In this document: one piece after another, positions 1 through 12,480 of the stretch
How positions within the stretch are numbered: the stretch's first letter is position 1
How the letters are laid out: each line of letters opens with the position of its first letter
DNA from: Deroplatys truncata
Lineage: Eukaryota > Arthropoda > Insecta > Mantodea > Mantidae
NCBI GenBank assembly: GCA_030765065.1
Contig: CM060978.1
Span: 59,300,421-59,364,420 of the forward strand
Length of the DNA stretch: 64,000 bases
Direction: 5' to 3'
The notes under the pieces: model-generated
What the model was told of the DNA's origin: nothing
Database searches by the model: none
Seen by the model: only the letters and a program-made list of their open reading frames with translations
Position numbers and translations under genes: made by a program

Positions 1-541
1 TAACACGTAAACTTATTTTTCATCTCACACGAATACATATTAAATCTCTCAAGGACGTATCTTGCACCCGGTTACAATCACTGTGTGCAGGCAACTGAAC
101 TCTAAATTTGTAAAATTTTCTCCTTTTCAGTTTCTGATTGGCTAATCCTACTCCAATAGAGTACCTTCAATTTAACTAAAGCTTTTTCTGGTTGTTGATT
201 GGCTATTTTGTAAACTGTCACTAAAATTACATTATTGTTGCTACAATAATGACTAGTAGCATTTAAACTTTCAAATTCATTATTGCCTCAAGGTTACCTC
301 ATTGTTACCTCATTGTTAGCAACTTTTAACCTATTATTCTCACAGCTCCTACATTATTAAATTACGTTAATACATTCACTTAACATTATTGAACATGTAT
401 ACAATAATATAAGCATATGCAATGACTGTTATACACATTTTACAAATTATCACATACATATATTGCTTCAAGGCGGGCTGTTATTGAATTTACATATTAT
501 ATAATTTGTCTGAAATCATTTAAGTTTTAAAAATCTGCCTC
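1..541 (-). repeat. LTR-like repeat type A, partial at the window edge
   Basis: Read on the minus strand, this matches the repeats at 13.5-14.4 kb (+), 15.3-16.2 kb (-) and 29.7-30.5 kb (+). Shared blocks include the CCAAT-like stretches around 145-215 (gattggcta twice) and the outer edge ending in a gaggcag motif at about 535-541. The rest of the unit lies outside the window. Its outer edge abuts the truncated mariner directly, so one of the two was broken by the other. No coding sequence is seen. Calling it an LTR rests on the PBS-like motifs next to the longer copies. Confidence 0.6.
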
Positions 542-1356
542 ACCATACATCGCCAGATGAAGAAACTTGGAAAACCAAACAGAAGCTGTAGATCTGTACT
601 TCGTGAATTGACGCCTCAACAGGCTCAACGTAGAGTAGATATCTGTCGTAGCTTATCGGTAATCCCATGGATGATAGATTTATCAGGAGAATTGTCACAT
701 TTGATGAAAAATGAGTCTGTTACCTCACCCTGACGCCTCGAAACAGTGGCTCAGGCCCGTCAACCCCGTTAAAGTCGTCCTTAAAAAAATCAGTTCGGCC
801 CCAAAGTAATCTTGTGTGTCTGGTGGAACTTTGATTGTCTGAATAAATGATTCACTGGAATTTGTACCAAGCGGGTGTGCAGTCAATGCGGATCTTTATT
901 CAACAACTGGAACGAATTCATAACATTTTGAGACGGAGATATCCAGCATTAGATAACCGAAATAGAGCTCTCTTGCAGCAGGACAATGCAATACCCCATA
1001 CTGCACGAACAACTGTGACAATATTTCAGAAATTGGATGGATGTGAACTACTACCACACGCAGCATACGACCATGATCTTGCGCCTTCAGATTACCATCT
1101 GTTTCGATCCATGACCTATTTCTTGTGTGGAAGGAATTTCGAAAACATTAAAGCTGTAGAAGTGGGTCTGGCCGAATTCTTCGCATCCAAAAACCAAAGA
1201 CTGGTACCGTCACGGAATAATAAACCTCGCTGAAAGATGGCTAAGGACCACAGGATTTGATGGTTTCTACTTTGAAGAATAATTCAATTTCTTATCAGAA
1301 AACGTTTCAAATAAAGTTTGGCTAAAACACCGACATTACTTATGAGACAACATCTT
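542..1356 (+). pseudogene. mariner transposase, 5'-truncated copy
   Basis: This is the C-terminal two thirds of a mariner transposase, a DDD transposase acting in the nucleus on its own TIRs. It matches the copy at 61,332-63,259 from about 61,788 onward, so the N-terminal helix-turn-helix is missing. The longest open piece is 847-1233. It has the second catalytic Asp in QQDN (codon at 982-984) and the third in APSDYHLF (codon at 1090-1092). There are 35 residues between them by my count, against 34 in typical mariners. The region upstream of 847 is frameshifted or stopped. The right TIR is visible near 1330-1356 (cgacattacttatgagacaa). Not functional. Confidence 0.85.
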
Positions 1357-1429
1357 ATGTAACATCCACATTACTTTCTCTACTACTCTAAAAGGTAACA
1401 GCGACCAAGGTAACAGCGACACTTATCTC

Positions 1430-1565
1430 GAAGACCATGAGTATTCGATATGGCGGGAACAAAGGATCAACCAAAGGGGGTCGACGAAGATTTTCAAGCG
1501 GTATGTGTTGGGGTCTGCGGCCTGTAGATCGCCGGGTTTGAACCCGGACTTCCGAGTGCACGTTA
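1430..1565 (-). repeat. tRNA-derived SINE fragment (family B)
   Basis: The minus strand carries a B-box-like gggttcaaacccgg and an upstream ggcaacgtcttta block. Both recur in the SINE heads at 17.8-18.3 kb and 36.97-37.13 kb. Only the tRNA-like head and a little body are present. Confidence 0.5.
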
Positions 1566-1599
1566 AAGACGTTGCCATCCCGGTAGGTTATTTGACATT

Positions 1600-3763
1600 A
1601 ATTATGTTCTTTAACGAAATCACGAAATACATTTTATTTGAATTGCAAATATCTTAAACTTACAGTATTTTAATAAAAATCTTTAGAGACAACGAAATTC
1701 TTTCCGATGTAAAGGATAGTTCGAAGTGTGAAATTTTCAAGAAGATCTTTGGGTAGCATCCTTAGAATATGCTAAACTTAAATACCAAGTTTGGTATTTC
1801 ACCGAGTTTTCCTTTTTACTTTCTCTACTGAGTATAGTAAGTAGCGCAAGTACTACATTCCACCCAAAAATTCTATACCGAAATTTCACCGGAAATGTGT
1901 GTTTTGAGGAGCCCTGAATCCGAATAAAGCATTTTTCGAAACATGTTCGTGTGTGTGTCTGTCTGTCTGTTAGTCTGTGTACAGCATAACTCAGGAACGA
2001 AAAGTCATAAATAGATTCAGTACCTTCCATAGACGCGACACAAGGATTTTCAATAAAATTCCCCCATTCCTGCCTGCCCTTTACATGGAACATTTTTTGA
2101 TAGTTTTTATTTTCTAAAAAATGGCTCTTACGATTTTGATTAAAATATCATATAACTTTCTCTACTATGCATAGTAAGTAGGGGAAGTATTGTATCCCAC
2201 CCAAAAATTCGATACTGAGATTTCACCGGAAATACATGCTTTGAGGACCCCTAAATCCAAAAAAAGCAATTCTGGAAACATGTCCGTGTGTGTCTGTGTG
2301 TGTATCTTTGAACAGCATAATTCAGAAACGAACAGTCGGATAAACACCAAACTTGGTATTTAGGTTCAGTATCTTCCAGAGATGCGACTCGAAGTTTTCA
2401 AGAAAATCCACCCACCCCAGATTCCCATTTACATGGAAAATTTTTGGAAAATTTTAATTTTCTCAAAAACGGCTGTAACAATTTTGATTAAAATATCATA
2501 TGTTCAAGATATTTTCATAACAAATAAAATGTATATCTCGAATTTTCTGGGAATGTCTCCAAAAGTATTCTTCATTGTCAACAACTTTTGCATAACTGGT
2601 AAACCATAAGAGATAGACAAAATTTTATTACACAAAAATGTAGATCGCTTTAAAATACACAATTTATGTCATATACATTTTTTTTGTTGAGTGAACCATT
2701 TTAGAGATATTTCATTTTATTCCCTTAAATTTTCCAATACTTATACTTTTTCTCAAATTCGGTATTCATTTTGTTTCCTGGCAAAGCAAAGAGAATGGAA
2801 TACTCCACATAGCAACCAGCTCTTAAACTATTTGACTATAGCCTGAAGCCTACCAATTCCCCTTGCATCTACAAGAAAATTAGCAATAAGATTAACATCT
2901 CGATATCTTGACCAACATGAAACATATGGGGAATAAGCGTTTGTAAAAGAGTAGAGAAAGTCATGTTGTTTTGTCTTGGATATGCAAAGAGTATTAATCT
3001 GTGGCAAAGACAATGGTGCTGCACCTATCAACCAGCTATTAAGAGATATGTCTATGCTTAAAGGTTACTGTATTTCTATATTGCCCTTGCAAATACAAAA
3101 CAAGGGGAACATAGTAGGCCTTAAGCGATGGTAAAATATTTTTAGAACTGGTCGCTATGTGTAAAATGCAATTCTCTTTGCTTGTCAAAAGATCGTTTCT
3201 GCAAATATTTATCTCGATTAATATGAAATAGTTGGTGAATAAGAATTTGTAAAAATAGTTTGTACAAGAGAGAGAGAGAGTCGTGTGAGTGTAACACATC
3301 AGATTTTTCTTAGGATATTTTCATGGCAAATGAAATGTATATCCTGGGTTTTCTGGAAATGTCCCCAAAAGTCTTCCATTCTGAATGACTTTTGCATAAC
3401 TGGTAAACCGTAAGATATAGACATTTTACTACACAAAAAATGTATGTCTCACTAAAACACACAATTTATGTCTTATTCACTTATTTTGTCCAGTTAAGTA
3501 CTTTTTCTCAAATGGGAGTTCGTTATTCATTTTTTTATGTCCTGGACATACAAAGAGAATGGAATGCTCCACATAGCAACCAGCTCTTAAAAGATTTGAC
3601 TATCGCTTAAAGCCTTCCATATTTCCCTTGTACCTACAAGAAAATTAGCAATTTCTGTAAATGTTTATCTCGATTAACATGAAGTAAATGGAGAATAAGC
3701 GTTTATAAAAATAAATTCGGCAAGATAAAGTCATGTAGGTAAGTGTAACACATCAGATTTTTT
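1600..3763. repeat. Cluster of five repeat A fragments
   Basis: A minus-oriented fragment (about 1600-1816) abuts a plus fragment (1817-2153). Next comes a nearly complete plus copy (2154-2970), then two plus 3' parts (2971-3309 and 3310-3763). Plus copies start at ACTTTCTCTAC and end at gtagagaaagtcatg followed by catcagattttt. The long copy has the (TG)n tract near 2285-2310. The open frames here are chance frames of the repeat. Confidence 0.8.
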
Positions 3764-4124
3764 GGCTATGCTGTTCACAGACACAAACATACACAAAATT
3801 TTCAAAATGTTTGGTGTTCAAGGAACTGAAACATGTATTTACACGCGAAATGTCGGTATAAGAATTTTGGGACGGAATGATATACTTTCTCTTCTTGTTA
3901 AAAGTAAATACTCGTAGTAGAGAAAGTAATAAGGCACAAGGAGGAGTGGAGGCCATACTAGTAGAGTTTGGGGTTGCATTTGTTGTCACCTACACATGCT
4001 AGACAAGGAACATCAAGGGCACGAAAGGTATAGATATCAGCAGAAGGTTGTGCGTGTATGATACTGATGTGTATAAAAAGTTGTCGATAATGAAACACAG
4101 CTCATTATGTCGTCATCGTTGTTT
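3764..4124. other. Mostly unassigned, with a repeat A end remnant
   Basis: Positions 3840-3930 resemble a minus-oriented repeat A end (ggaatgatatactttctc, then gtagtagagaaagtaata). The remainder to 4124 shows nothing I can identify. Confidence 0.4.
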
Positions 4125-4432
4125 CTAAGGCCCCCCGTATGGCCTATGGCCTTCGGGGGATACCTCATTCCAGGAAACGATGACTGGGCCCATTCCTGAG
4201 GTGGAGGCGGAATCCATTGCCTCCGAGATAGGGTGATGATGAGGATGGCGTTGGAATGAGCGGACCTACAGCTTTTACTACGTTGGGCTATGGAGATACT
4301 TCACATGAGGAAGTCAGAGGAGAAGGCGTGGATAGGGCCGACTTAAAATCGCCACCCCAGAGCCGGAAATCGAACCCAACACTCTCAATACGAGAGCCGG
4401 AAACGAAACCACTGCGCTATCCCTGTGTCCTG
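4125..4432 (-). repeat. tRNA-related SINE, family C, copy 1
   Basis: It shares order and wording with 59,412-59,719: a tacctcattcca block, then cattcctgaggtggaggc, then a ggaatgagcggacctacagc block, ending in cgaaaccactgcgctatcc. On the minus strand that end reads as an A-box-like tagcgcagtgg, with a B-box-like gggttcgatttccgg downstream. The tRNA-like head is therefore at the right, and the element points left. Confidence 0.7.
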
Positions 4433-5040
4433 TGTAGCTGATTATGTTGGTATGACAAATTTAGCCCCACGCTATGCTAGTCTGACCACCTCTAGCCACT
4501 GTATTGGCAGGCTATTATGATCTTCAAATCATGGCCGAACTGCCGAAAGGTAACATTATAAACTAACCCATGTTCTCAATAGCGCAATATCTTAATGCTA
4601 TGTCAAAATTGAGGCAAAATATAATATAATAAAAACATAGAGATAGACGAAAAGCTTTTTGTCTTCGTCTACATGTCACTGATGAATGCTATCATGTAAA
4701 TGTCGTAGCTGTCATTCAGTTTAACGACACATTTAAATAATTATTCTAAAAGGCCAAATTATGTTGCACTGGTCTAACATTACTGTGTGTACCAAACATA
4801 GCGAAAGAGAATATCCGGTGGTATCCGAACCACCCCTTCATATTCACATCAGTAAGAACATCGTTCATTAGTTCCTTTTTCTGGCTCTGAATTGCCTTTC
4901 AAGCGAATTACACAGAGAACTGGGTTGAGTAAAGGATTGGTTACGTGAAAGTGGAAACTTGGGCCAGACATCACACAGGCTGAGTGTACATATCGGGTAA
5001 ACTTGAGGCAGTATTTTATATCACAACACTGTGAATGCCA
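4433..5040. other. No identifiable feature
   Basis: AT-rich sequence without a long frame, a repeat shared with the rest of the window, or an RNA signature that I can see. Confidence 0.3.
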
Positions 5041-5930
5041 GAGTGATTGTAGTGTAAACTAACATTATTTTATGACAATGATTTTAGATGTTTGTTAGCC
5101 ATAAGCATTGTTAGGAAATAAGTTTACACGGCCTCACTGAAACTGACAATAGAGTGGGTAACAATGAAGCGAGGGGGGTGAGTTGTTTATCACTAAGAAG
5201 AGACAAACAAATGACGTCAGCCTTTCTTTATAAATGGAGGGAATATCTTCCCGAGAGCATATGTGTTAGTAATTATGAATGGATGATAAAACAGACGCTA
5301 ATGTTGGCGCGATTTAGTAACCAATATCAGCTCTATTATAATGTTTAGGCATTTCGGGGTGAGAGAGTATAAATTCTTGAGCCAAAAGCAAGTATCACGC
5401 AGTTCCACAGAATCATTCACGAGGTAAACGTCGTGCAGTTCTACAGAATCATTCGCGAGGTACACATCACGCAGTTCTACAGAATCATTCACCAGGTAAA
5501 CGTCGCGCAGTTCTACAGAATCATTCGCGAGGTTACACATCACGCAGTTCTACAGAATCATTCACGAGGTACACATCGCGCAGTTCTAAAGAATCATTCA
5601 CGAGGTACACGTCATACAGTCTGGAGAATCTCTCGCGTCGTAAAGTTAGTTACAAAATGTGAAGTACGCAGCAACTAATACGACAGTATTACAGTTATAC
5701 GAAATATAACAGTTTCAGTCAGGCGTGTATCAGATTAAAGATGTGAAATTAATTAAGTGTCACGGCAATAAAAGTGTAAAAACAAATTCTTTTATCAGTG
5801 TTATCTTTTAGTAACAACTCCTTTCTGTTTAAACGCCCTGCTCAGAGATATTTGCTCAACTGATTAATAATAGCTAGCCGGAGGACAAAGAACCCAAATC
5901 TTAAAATAAGAAAACAATAACAGGCGCCCA
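5041..5930 (+). repeat. LTR-like repeat type B, copy 1
   Basis: It parallels 33.52-34.45 kb. Shared blocks are gtttacacggcctcactgaaactgacaa (compare 33,800), acgctaatgttggcgcg (5297 and 33,973), a caggcat..cggggtg block before a gtataaa TATA-like box (5366-5372), an aataaaagtg poly(A)-signal-like block (5766-5775) and the tagctagccggagga block (5870-5885). A TATA-like box followed by a poly(A) signal is what an LTR looks like. No internal gag/pol follows, so it is probably a solo LTR. The 36-bp minisatellite is an expansion absent from copy 2. Confidence 0.55.
5395..5640 (+). repeat. 36-bp minisatellite, about 7 units
   Basis: Units begin with agttc at 5401, 5437, 5473, 5509, 5546 and 5582, and a diverged unit starts at 5618. 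That is a period of 36 with one unit of 37. The core is cagttctacagaatcattc followed by gcgaggtacac-type ends. The corresponding part of type B copy 2 (34,085-34,130) has one degenerate unit only. Confidence 0.9.
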
Positions 5931-6640
5931 GCAAATAAGATAACACGAGAGATGACCGCGACAAACTATAATGAAATAGATGTTAGATGTTCTGCGTACA
6001 TGCTGAGTTCTTGTTCAGTCAGCATCGCCAGTAGTTTACACAAGAATTTATTTTAAGGCGAGTGTACGAATGTTCTGGGCCGAAGTTTGGTTTTGGTTAT
6101 GTGGTAGCCTGAAGATTCCTCAAGCAATAACTAACAAGCACTGTAAGACAAGGCAGCATGCAGTGCTGCAAGTTTGAGGTCATACAATTTAGGTATGCAA
6201 AGCGAAATTCCTGGAAATCCGGAAACGTTTCCAGTCCAAGGAAATGCCAGCAGCCGAGTCTTGAGGGTTACCACAGTAGTCCATCAGCATGCCACTAAAC
6301 GTCACTTAAGACTGACATGCGCGTTCTGCTCCATTAACGTGCGAACCCTTCACACAAGCTTTTCTTTACAAATTGCACGGCCCCCAGAGCAATATGAGAG
6401 CACAAGCAGCTGTCGAAACGGTTTCCGTAGAATTTCTTTGTCAAAACTATAACCAGGGAATATCTAATAAGTAATAGCTACATAGTTTTCTATATTTCAT
6501 GACATTTCTACAACTTTCTATTAAAAAATCAAATCTAACCTACATTCCTGTTCAATTCCCTCACTGTAACGATATAGTTCATTGTATAGCTCATTTCTTC
6601 GCATATACAGTCTAGAATGAATGAGACAAATGAATTCATT
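5931..6640. other. No identifiable feature
   Basis: A 92-codon open frame at 6174-6452 has no motif I recognise and no second copy in the window. I see no basis to call it a gene or exon. Confidence 0.3.
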
Positions 6641-6646
6641 CATTCT

Positions 6647-8227
6647 TACTTTCTCTACCACGCACATAGTAGTTAAAGAAGGTATTATATTCCACCTAAA
6701 AGAGTTCAACCAAAACAAAACAAAATTGACTCCAGAAATAATAACAATAAAAAAATCTGATGTGTTACACTAACATGACTTTCTCTACTCTTGTACAAAC
6801 TATTTTTACAAACGCTCATTTTCCATCTACCTCATGTTAATCGAGATAGACATTTGCAGAAACTATCTTATTGCTAGTTTTCTTGTAGGTGCAAGAGGAA
6901 TATGGTAGGCTTTAAGTGATAGTCAAATCTTTTAAGAGCTGGTTGCTGGTGGAGTATTCCATTCTCTTTGCATGTCCAGGACATAAAAAAAATAACGAAT
7001 TCCCATTTGAGAAAAAGTATTGGAAAATTCAAAGAAATAACAAGGAATACATCGGAAATGGTTCGCTCCTCAAATATATAAATTGTGTGTTGTAACGAGA
7101 TCTACATTTATTGTGTAGTATAATTTTGTCTATCTCTTGCGGTTTACCAGTTATGCGAAAGTCATTCAAAATGAAGAGGACTTTTGGAGACATTCCCTAA
7201 AAATTCAAGATATAAATTTAATTTGCTATCGTTAAATCCATTTTTGAGAAAAACAAAATTTTCGAAAAATGTTCCAAGTAAAGGATAGTTGGAGTGGAGG
7301 GATTTTCTCGAAACTCTTCGTGTCGCATATTTGAAAGATACTAACCTAAATACCAAGTTTGGTATTTATCCGACTAGAGTTATACTGTTCACACACACAT
7401 ATCCACACATCCATTCGGACCTTTTTCTAAAAATGCTTGTTTTAGATTCAAGGGGTCTCAAAATATATATTTCCGGTGAAATCTCGGTATCGAATTTTTG
7501 GGTGAAATACAATACTTCCCCTACGTACTATACGTAGTAGAGAAAGTAAAAAAAATTAGAAGATGCTCGAGCGTGTGTGTCTGTGTCTGTAAATAGCATA
7601 CCTCAGGAACGAAGAGTCAGATTTGAGTTCAGTATCTTTCAAAGATATGACACAGTGATTTTCCAGGAAATCCCCCCCCCCTAATCTACCCTTGAAAATC
7701 GCTCTAGCGATTTTGATGAGAATGTCATATTAAAGATATTTGCATGTCAAATAAAATATATGTCTTCAATTTTCTTGGAATAGACTGCGTAGTTTTCTTC
7801 ATTTCGAAACAGTTGTGTATAGCTTTGCATAACTGCTGAACATTGAGCCATAAAGGAAAACGTACTACAGAAAAATGTAGATCTCTTTAAAACACACAAT
7901 TTACTTTAAATAATATTTTTGTGGCATTAGCCATTTCTGAGATATCCGTTATTAATGCTTCAAATTGTCCAATGCTGTAATCATTCTTTTAAGTCTTGTC
8001 GCTTTTCAGTTTTTTTTCTCGATGTTATGTAGGGAGTATGGAACTTTAAAAACTATACGCTGGCCTTAAACATTCGACTATCGCTGTTCTCTTTATATAT
8101 ATAACGAAATGTGTAATGCAGCTATTTATGCAAAACTTTATCTCGATTATAATGAAGCCTCTATACTCTCTAAAAAATGATAGTCGTTAGAGAAAGCCAT
8201 GTGAATGCAACACATCAGATATTTTTT
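6647..8227. repeat. Repeat A: plus fragment, full minus copy, diverged plus copy
   Basis: A plus start fragment lies at 6647-6700. A complete minus copy spans 6750-7549, from aaaaaatctgatgtgttac to gtagtagagaaagtaa, with a short (CA)n near 7390-7412. A more diverged plus copy follows at 7556-8227, ending in cacatcagatatttttt. The 82-codon frame at 7289-7537 is a repeat frame, not a gene. Confidence 0.8.
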
Positions 8228-10020
8228 CAACCTAAACTACGATTTTCTTTAAACACTTATCGTTAATATCTTCTCGAATACCTTCCTACATAAGTACAGG
8301 AGGTGTTGCATTTCACCCAAAAAGTCAGTACCGAGACTTCAGTGGAGAATTTTTAGAAAAAGATCCATGTGTATATATGAACATAAGTCATAAACGAAAG
8401 GTCGGAAATATCAATTGTTTAAGAACTGATCGCTATTTGCTGGCCTTAAAATTCCATGCTCTTTTCATGATATCGCGAAAACAACTGAAAATCGACATAA
8501 CTTGAAAAGAATGTCAATATTGAATAAATGGAACCGTTAATAACGGATATCTAAAAAGCCACAAAAAGTTATTTATAATAAATTGTGTGTGTTTTAAAGA
8601 GACCTATACTTTTTGTGTAGTACATTTTCGTCTATCACTTAACGTTTACCAGTTATACAAGATTATATAAAATGCCTTCCGAATGAAGAGGACTTCTAAA
8701 GTTATTCTCAAAAAATTCAAGATATACATTTTATTTGTCATGTAAATGTCTTTAATATGTGGCATTTTAATCAAAATCGTATGAACAATTTTTGGAAAAT
8801 AAAACAGAAAAATGTACCATGTAAAGGGCAATTTTGGGTTTGGGGATTTTCTTGAAAGTCTTCTTGTAGCATCTTTGTAAGGTGGTGAACATAAATACCA
8901 AGTTTGATATTTATCCAACACACACACACACACTAAACATTTTTCTAAATTTCCTTTTGATTCAGTTGGCCCCAAAGCATGTATTTATGGTAAAATTTCG
9001 ATATCGAATTTTTGAGCGGAATGCAATTCCTTTTCTACCTACAATTTACATGGTGGAGAAAGTAAAAAAATCTGATATGTTACATTCACAGGACTTTCTC
9101 CACTCTGGTACAAACTATTTTACAAACTCTTATTCTCCATCTATTTCATATTAATCCAGATAAACATTTGCAGAAACGATCTTTTGACATGCAAAGAGAA
9201 TTACATTTTACACATAGCGACCAGTTCTAAAAATATTTGATTATCGCTTAAGGCCTACTATGTTGTCCTTGTTTTGTATTTGCAAGGGAAATATAGAAAT
9301 ACAGTAGCCTTTAAGCATAGACATATATCTTAATAGCTGGTTGCTGGGTTCAGCACAATTCTTTTTGCCACAGATTAATACTCTTTGCATATCCAGGACA
9401 AAAAATGAATAACAAATTCCCATTTGAGGAAATAAGTATTGAAAAATTTAAGGGAATAACAATCAATATCTCGAAAATGGTTCACTCAACAAAAAAAATG
9501 TCTATGACATAAATTGTGTATTTTAACGCGATCTACATTTTTTGTGGAGTAAAGGTTTGTTTATCTCTCATGGTTTATCAGTTATGCAAAAGTCGTTTAC
9601 AATAAAGTATACTTTTGGGGACATTCCTAGAAAATTCAAGATATATATTTTATTTGTCACAAAAATATCTTAAATACATTATATTTTAATCGGAATCTTT
9701 AGACCCATTTTTGAGACAATTAAAATTTTTGAAAAATGTTGCATGTAAAAGGTAATCTAGGGTAGGGGAATTTTCTTGAAAACCTTCGTGTCGCATCTCT
9801 GGAAGATACTGAACCTAAATAACAAGTTTGGTGTTTATCCGACTGTTCGTTTCTGAGTTATGCTGTACACAGACACACACACAGACACGGACATGTTTCC
9901 AAAAATGCTTTTTTTGGATTCAGGGGTCTCAAGTCATGTATTTTTGGTGTAATCTCGGTATCGAATTTTTGGGCGGAATACAATACTTCCCCTACTTACT
10001 ATACGTAGTAGAGAACGTAA
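8228..10020 (-). repeat. Two minus repeat A copies in tandem, with a plus fragment
   Basis: A plus start fragment lies at about 8290-8400. A diverged minus copy spans about 8416-9064, and a good minus copy spans 9065-10,020 (starts aaaaatctgatatgttac, ends gtagtagagaacgtaa). The second copy follows the first with no spacer: the terminal agtaa of one runs into the A-run of the next. Confidence 0.8.
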
Positions 10021-10583
10021 TATGTTATATAAAGTAACGTAGAACAGTAACTTTATATAACAATGAATGAGATTTTTATTAATTATGTTTCCAGTTACTG
10101 TAAACCACAAAATCTATGCTTCGTATTGCCCTGTAGGAATAGACTGTAGAGGCACTGTGACCAAGCACGGATAACAGTTTCAAATATACAGAAAAGAAAG
10201 AATAAACGTTTTTACAGCACCCTTGTGCTTGTTGCTATGCAACAGTTGTCTGTGAGTGACACTTATTAAACTGTTCCATCATTAATCTCCGCCTTGTAGC
10301 GGTCAACCCGCACTACGCTAGTCACGAGCATTCTCCACCACGTGAACACGTGTCTGCATTGTCAATAACGTGCTTCAATATTTTACCAGAGGTCACAAAT
10401 ATACTATTATACTATTAGCAAAGCAACGCTACAAGATTGTTGATATAAACAGCTTTTACAAACTTAATCCGATATCAAATGAACAATGGATAAAATAATT
10501 TCAGAAAAACCATGGACAGAGAAAGGCGAGCACGAGGAATACTACCAAACGAACATGTCGATCCCATTTCAAATGAATAGTTA
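10021..10583. other. No identifiable feature
   Basis: No frame, shared repeat or RNA signature that I can recognise. Confidence 0.3.
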
Positions 10584-11418
10584 GAAAATCTGATGTGTTA
10601 CACTCACATGACTTTTTCTACTCTTGTACAAACTATTTTTACAAACGCTTATTCTCCATATGCTTCATGTTAATCGAGATATTGAGATGGCGATCTTATT
10701 GCTAATTTTCTTGTAGATGCAAAGAGAATATGGTAGGTTTTAAGCGATGGTTGCTATGTGGCGCATTCCATTCTCTTTGCATGTCCAGGGCATAAAAAGG
10801 AATAACGAATTTGAGAAAAAGTATAAGTTTTGGAAAATTTAAAGGAATAACAAGCAGTATCTCGAAAATAGTTCATTCAACAAAAAAATGTATATTACAT
10901 GAATTGTGTATTTTAAGGCGATCTACATTTTTTGTATAGTAAAATTTTGTCTATTTTTTATGGTTTACCGGTTAAGCAAAAGTCGTTCACAATGAAGAAT
11001 ACTTGGAGACATTCCCAGAAAATTCGAGGTATACATTTCATTTGTCATAAGAATATCTTAAACATATGATATTTTAATCAAAATCGGTATAGCAATTTTT
11101 GAGAAAATTAAGATTTTCGAAAAATATTCCATGAAAAGGGTAGTTTGTGGTGGGAGATTTTCTTGAAAACCTTCGTGTCGCATCTCTGGAAGATACTGAA
11201 CCTAAATACTAAGTTTGATGTTTATCCAACTGTTCGTTTCCGAGTTATGCTGTTCACAGACAGACACACACGCACAGAGACACACACACGGACATGTTTC
11301 TAAAAATGCTTTTTTTGGATTCAGAGGGTCTCAAAACATGTATTTCCGGTGAAATCTCGGTATTGAATATTAGGGTGGAATGCAATACTTCCCCTAATTT
11401 ACATAGTAGAGAAAGTAA
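10584..11418 (-). repeat. Repeat A, nearly complete minus copy
   Basis: It begins at aaaatctgatgtgttacac, has a CA-rich tract at 11,258-11,292 and ends at agtagagaaagtaaaa. It lies immediately upstream of the decayed LINE. Confidence 0.8.
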
Positions 11419-11424
11419 AAATGT

Positions 11425-12480
11425 ACTAGACAATAGTAGAAACAAAAATTCTGCAGGATTAGATAATATAAACACTCAATTAATTAAGCATGCTTTGAGG
11501 CTGTAAAACATCACATTTTAGATTTACGTATTTAATGTCTTTTGGAAGTTTAGCCCTGTACCCGAGGAACGGAGATTAGGGAAAGTATGCCCTATAGTCA
11601 AGTGAGAAGAGCAAGTGTAATAAGTATAGAGCAATAAGTATTTTAAACACTTGTTATAAACTATATGCATTTATAATAAAGAATCCGCTGTAGGTAATAA
11701 TGGATAATGTTATCTCAGAAACCCAAAATGGGCTCCGAGTCCCAGGCCCCCCAGTGGGATGTACAAGCCTGCAGGGGGGAGGGGATCCAGTTGCACCAGC
11801 TGGGAGTTTCAATCTGTAAGAGGTAGGGACTGCACTCTGTAAAGGAAGACCGCATGTTTAGTATTAATCAAATAATTGAAAACCATAGTGAATATAACAA
11901 CGAATATGGCGTTTATAGACTTCGAAGAAGCGCTTGATAAGGCCAATATAAATAAATTATGACATACTAGGGCACAAAAAGGTATACCAAAGCGTTTAAT
12001 AACAATAATAAAAAGTTTGTACATGAAAAATAAAATAATAATAAAACAGGAATAAAGAATAATGTTACAACAGCAACAATTAATAAAGTTCTAAGGCAAG
12101 ATTTTCCGCTTTCGCCACCGCTTTTTAACACATACAGGATGTCATTGGCAAATAGTAGATAAATTTATGAACTCATTTTAAAATTAAGAATGATACAATT
12201 TTAGATACAATTTTATTTGCAGATGGCCATGTTCTAATAGTAACTCAGAAGACAATTTATAAAAAGCCACAAGCTAATTAAATAACTTTTGTATAAAATA
12301 CCTATTAAATACATCTACTACTAAAACAACACTTTTCGTATTTCAAGGGTTCCATACAATTACAGCAAAAATAATTTTAGAAGGAAAAATGATAGAACAG
12401 ATTATTAATGTTAACTATTAGGGTACAATGTTTCGTGTATTGAAAATGAAGATGTATCAAATAAGATATGAACATTTATA
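11425..12480 (+). pseudogene. Non-LTR retrotransposon reverse transcriptase, decayed
   Basis: Broken frames still read as LINE reverse transcriptase, the enzyme that copies the element's RNA at a nicked target. The order is right: SAGLDNINTQLIKHAL (about 11,450-11,500), resembling the SPGPDGI..LIK block; MAFIDFEEALDKANINKL (from 11,905), motif A with FIDFE; GIPKRLITIIKSLY (about 11,978-12,020); and a diverged RQ..PLSP block near 12,095-12,125. The catalytic FADD block survives as LFADGHVLIV (about 12,216-12,245), so the second Asp is lost. Frameshifts and stops are frequent. It continues after an insert at 13,325, then at 16,210. Clade not determined. Confidence 0.8.

Noticed and set aside
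5395-5640. CRISPR array (36-bp period)
   Set aside because: The whole 36-bp unit repeats with no unique spacers, and the window is eukaryotic.
6174-6452. 92-codon frame as a host exon
   Set aside because: No recognisable domain, and I could not support splice sites or conservation from sequence alone.
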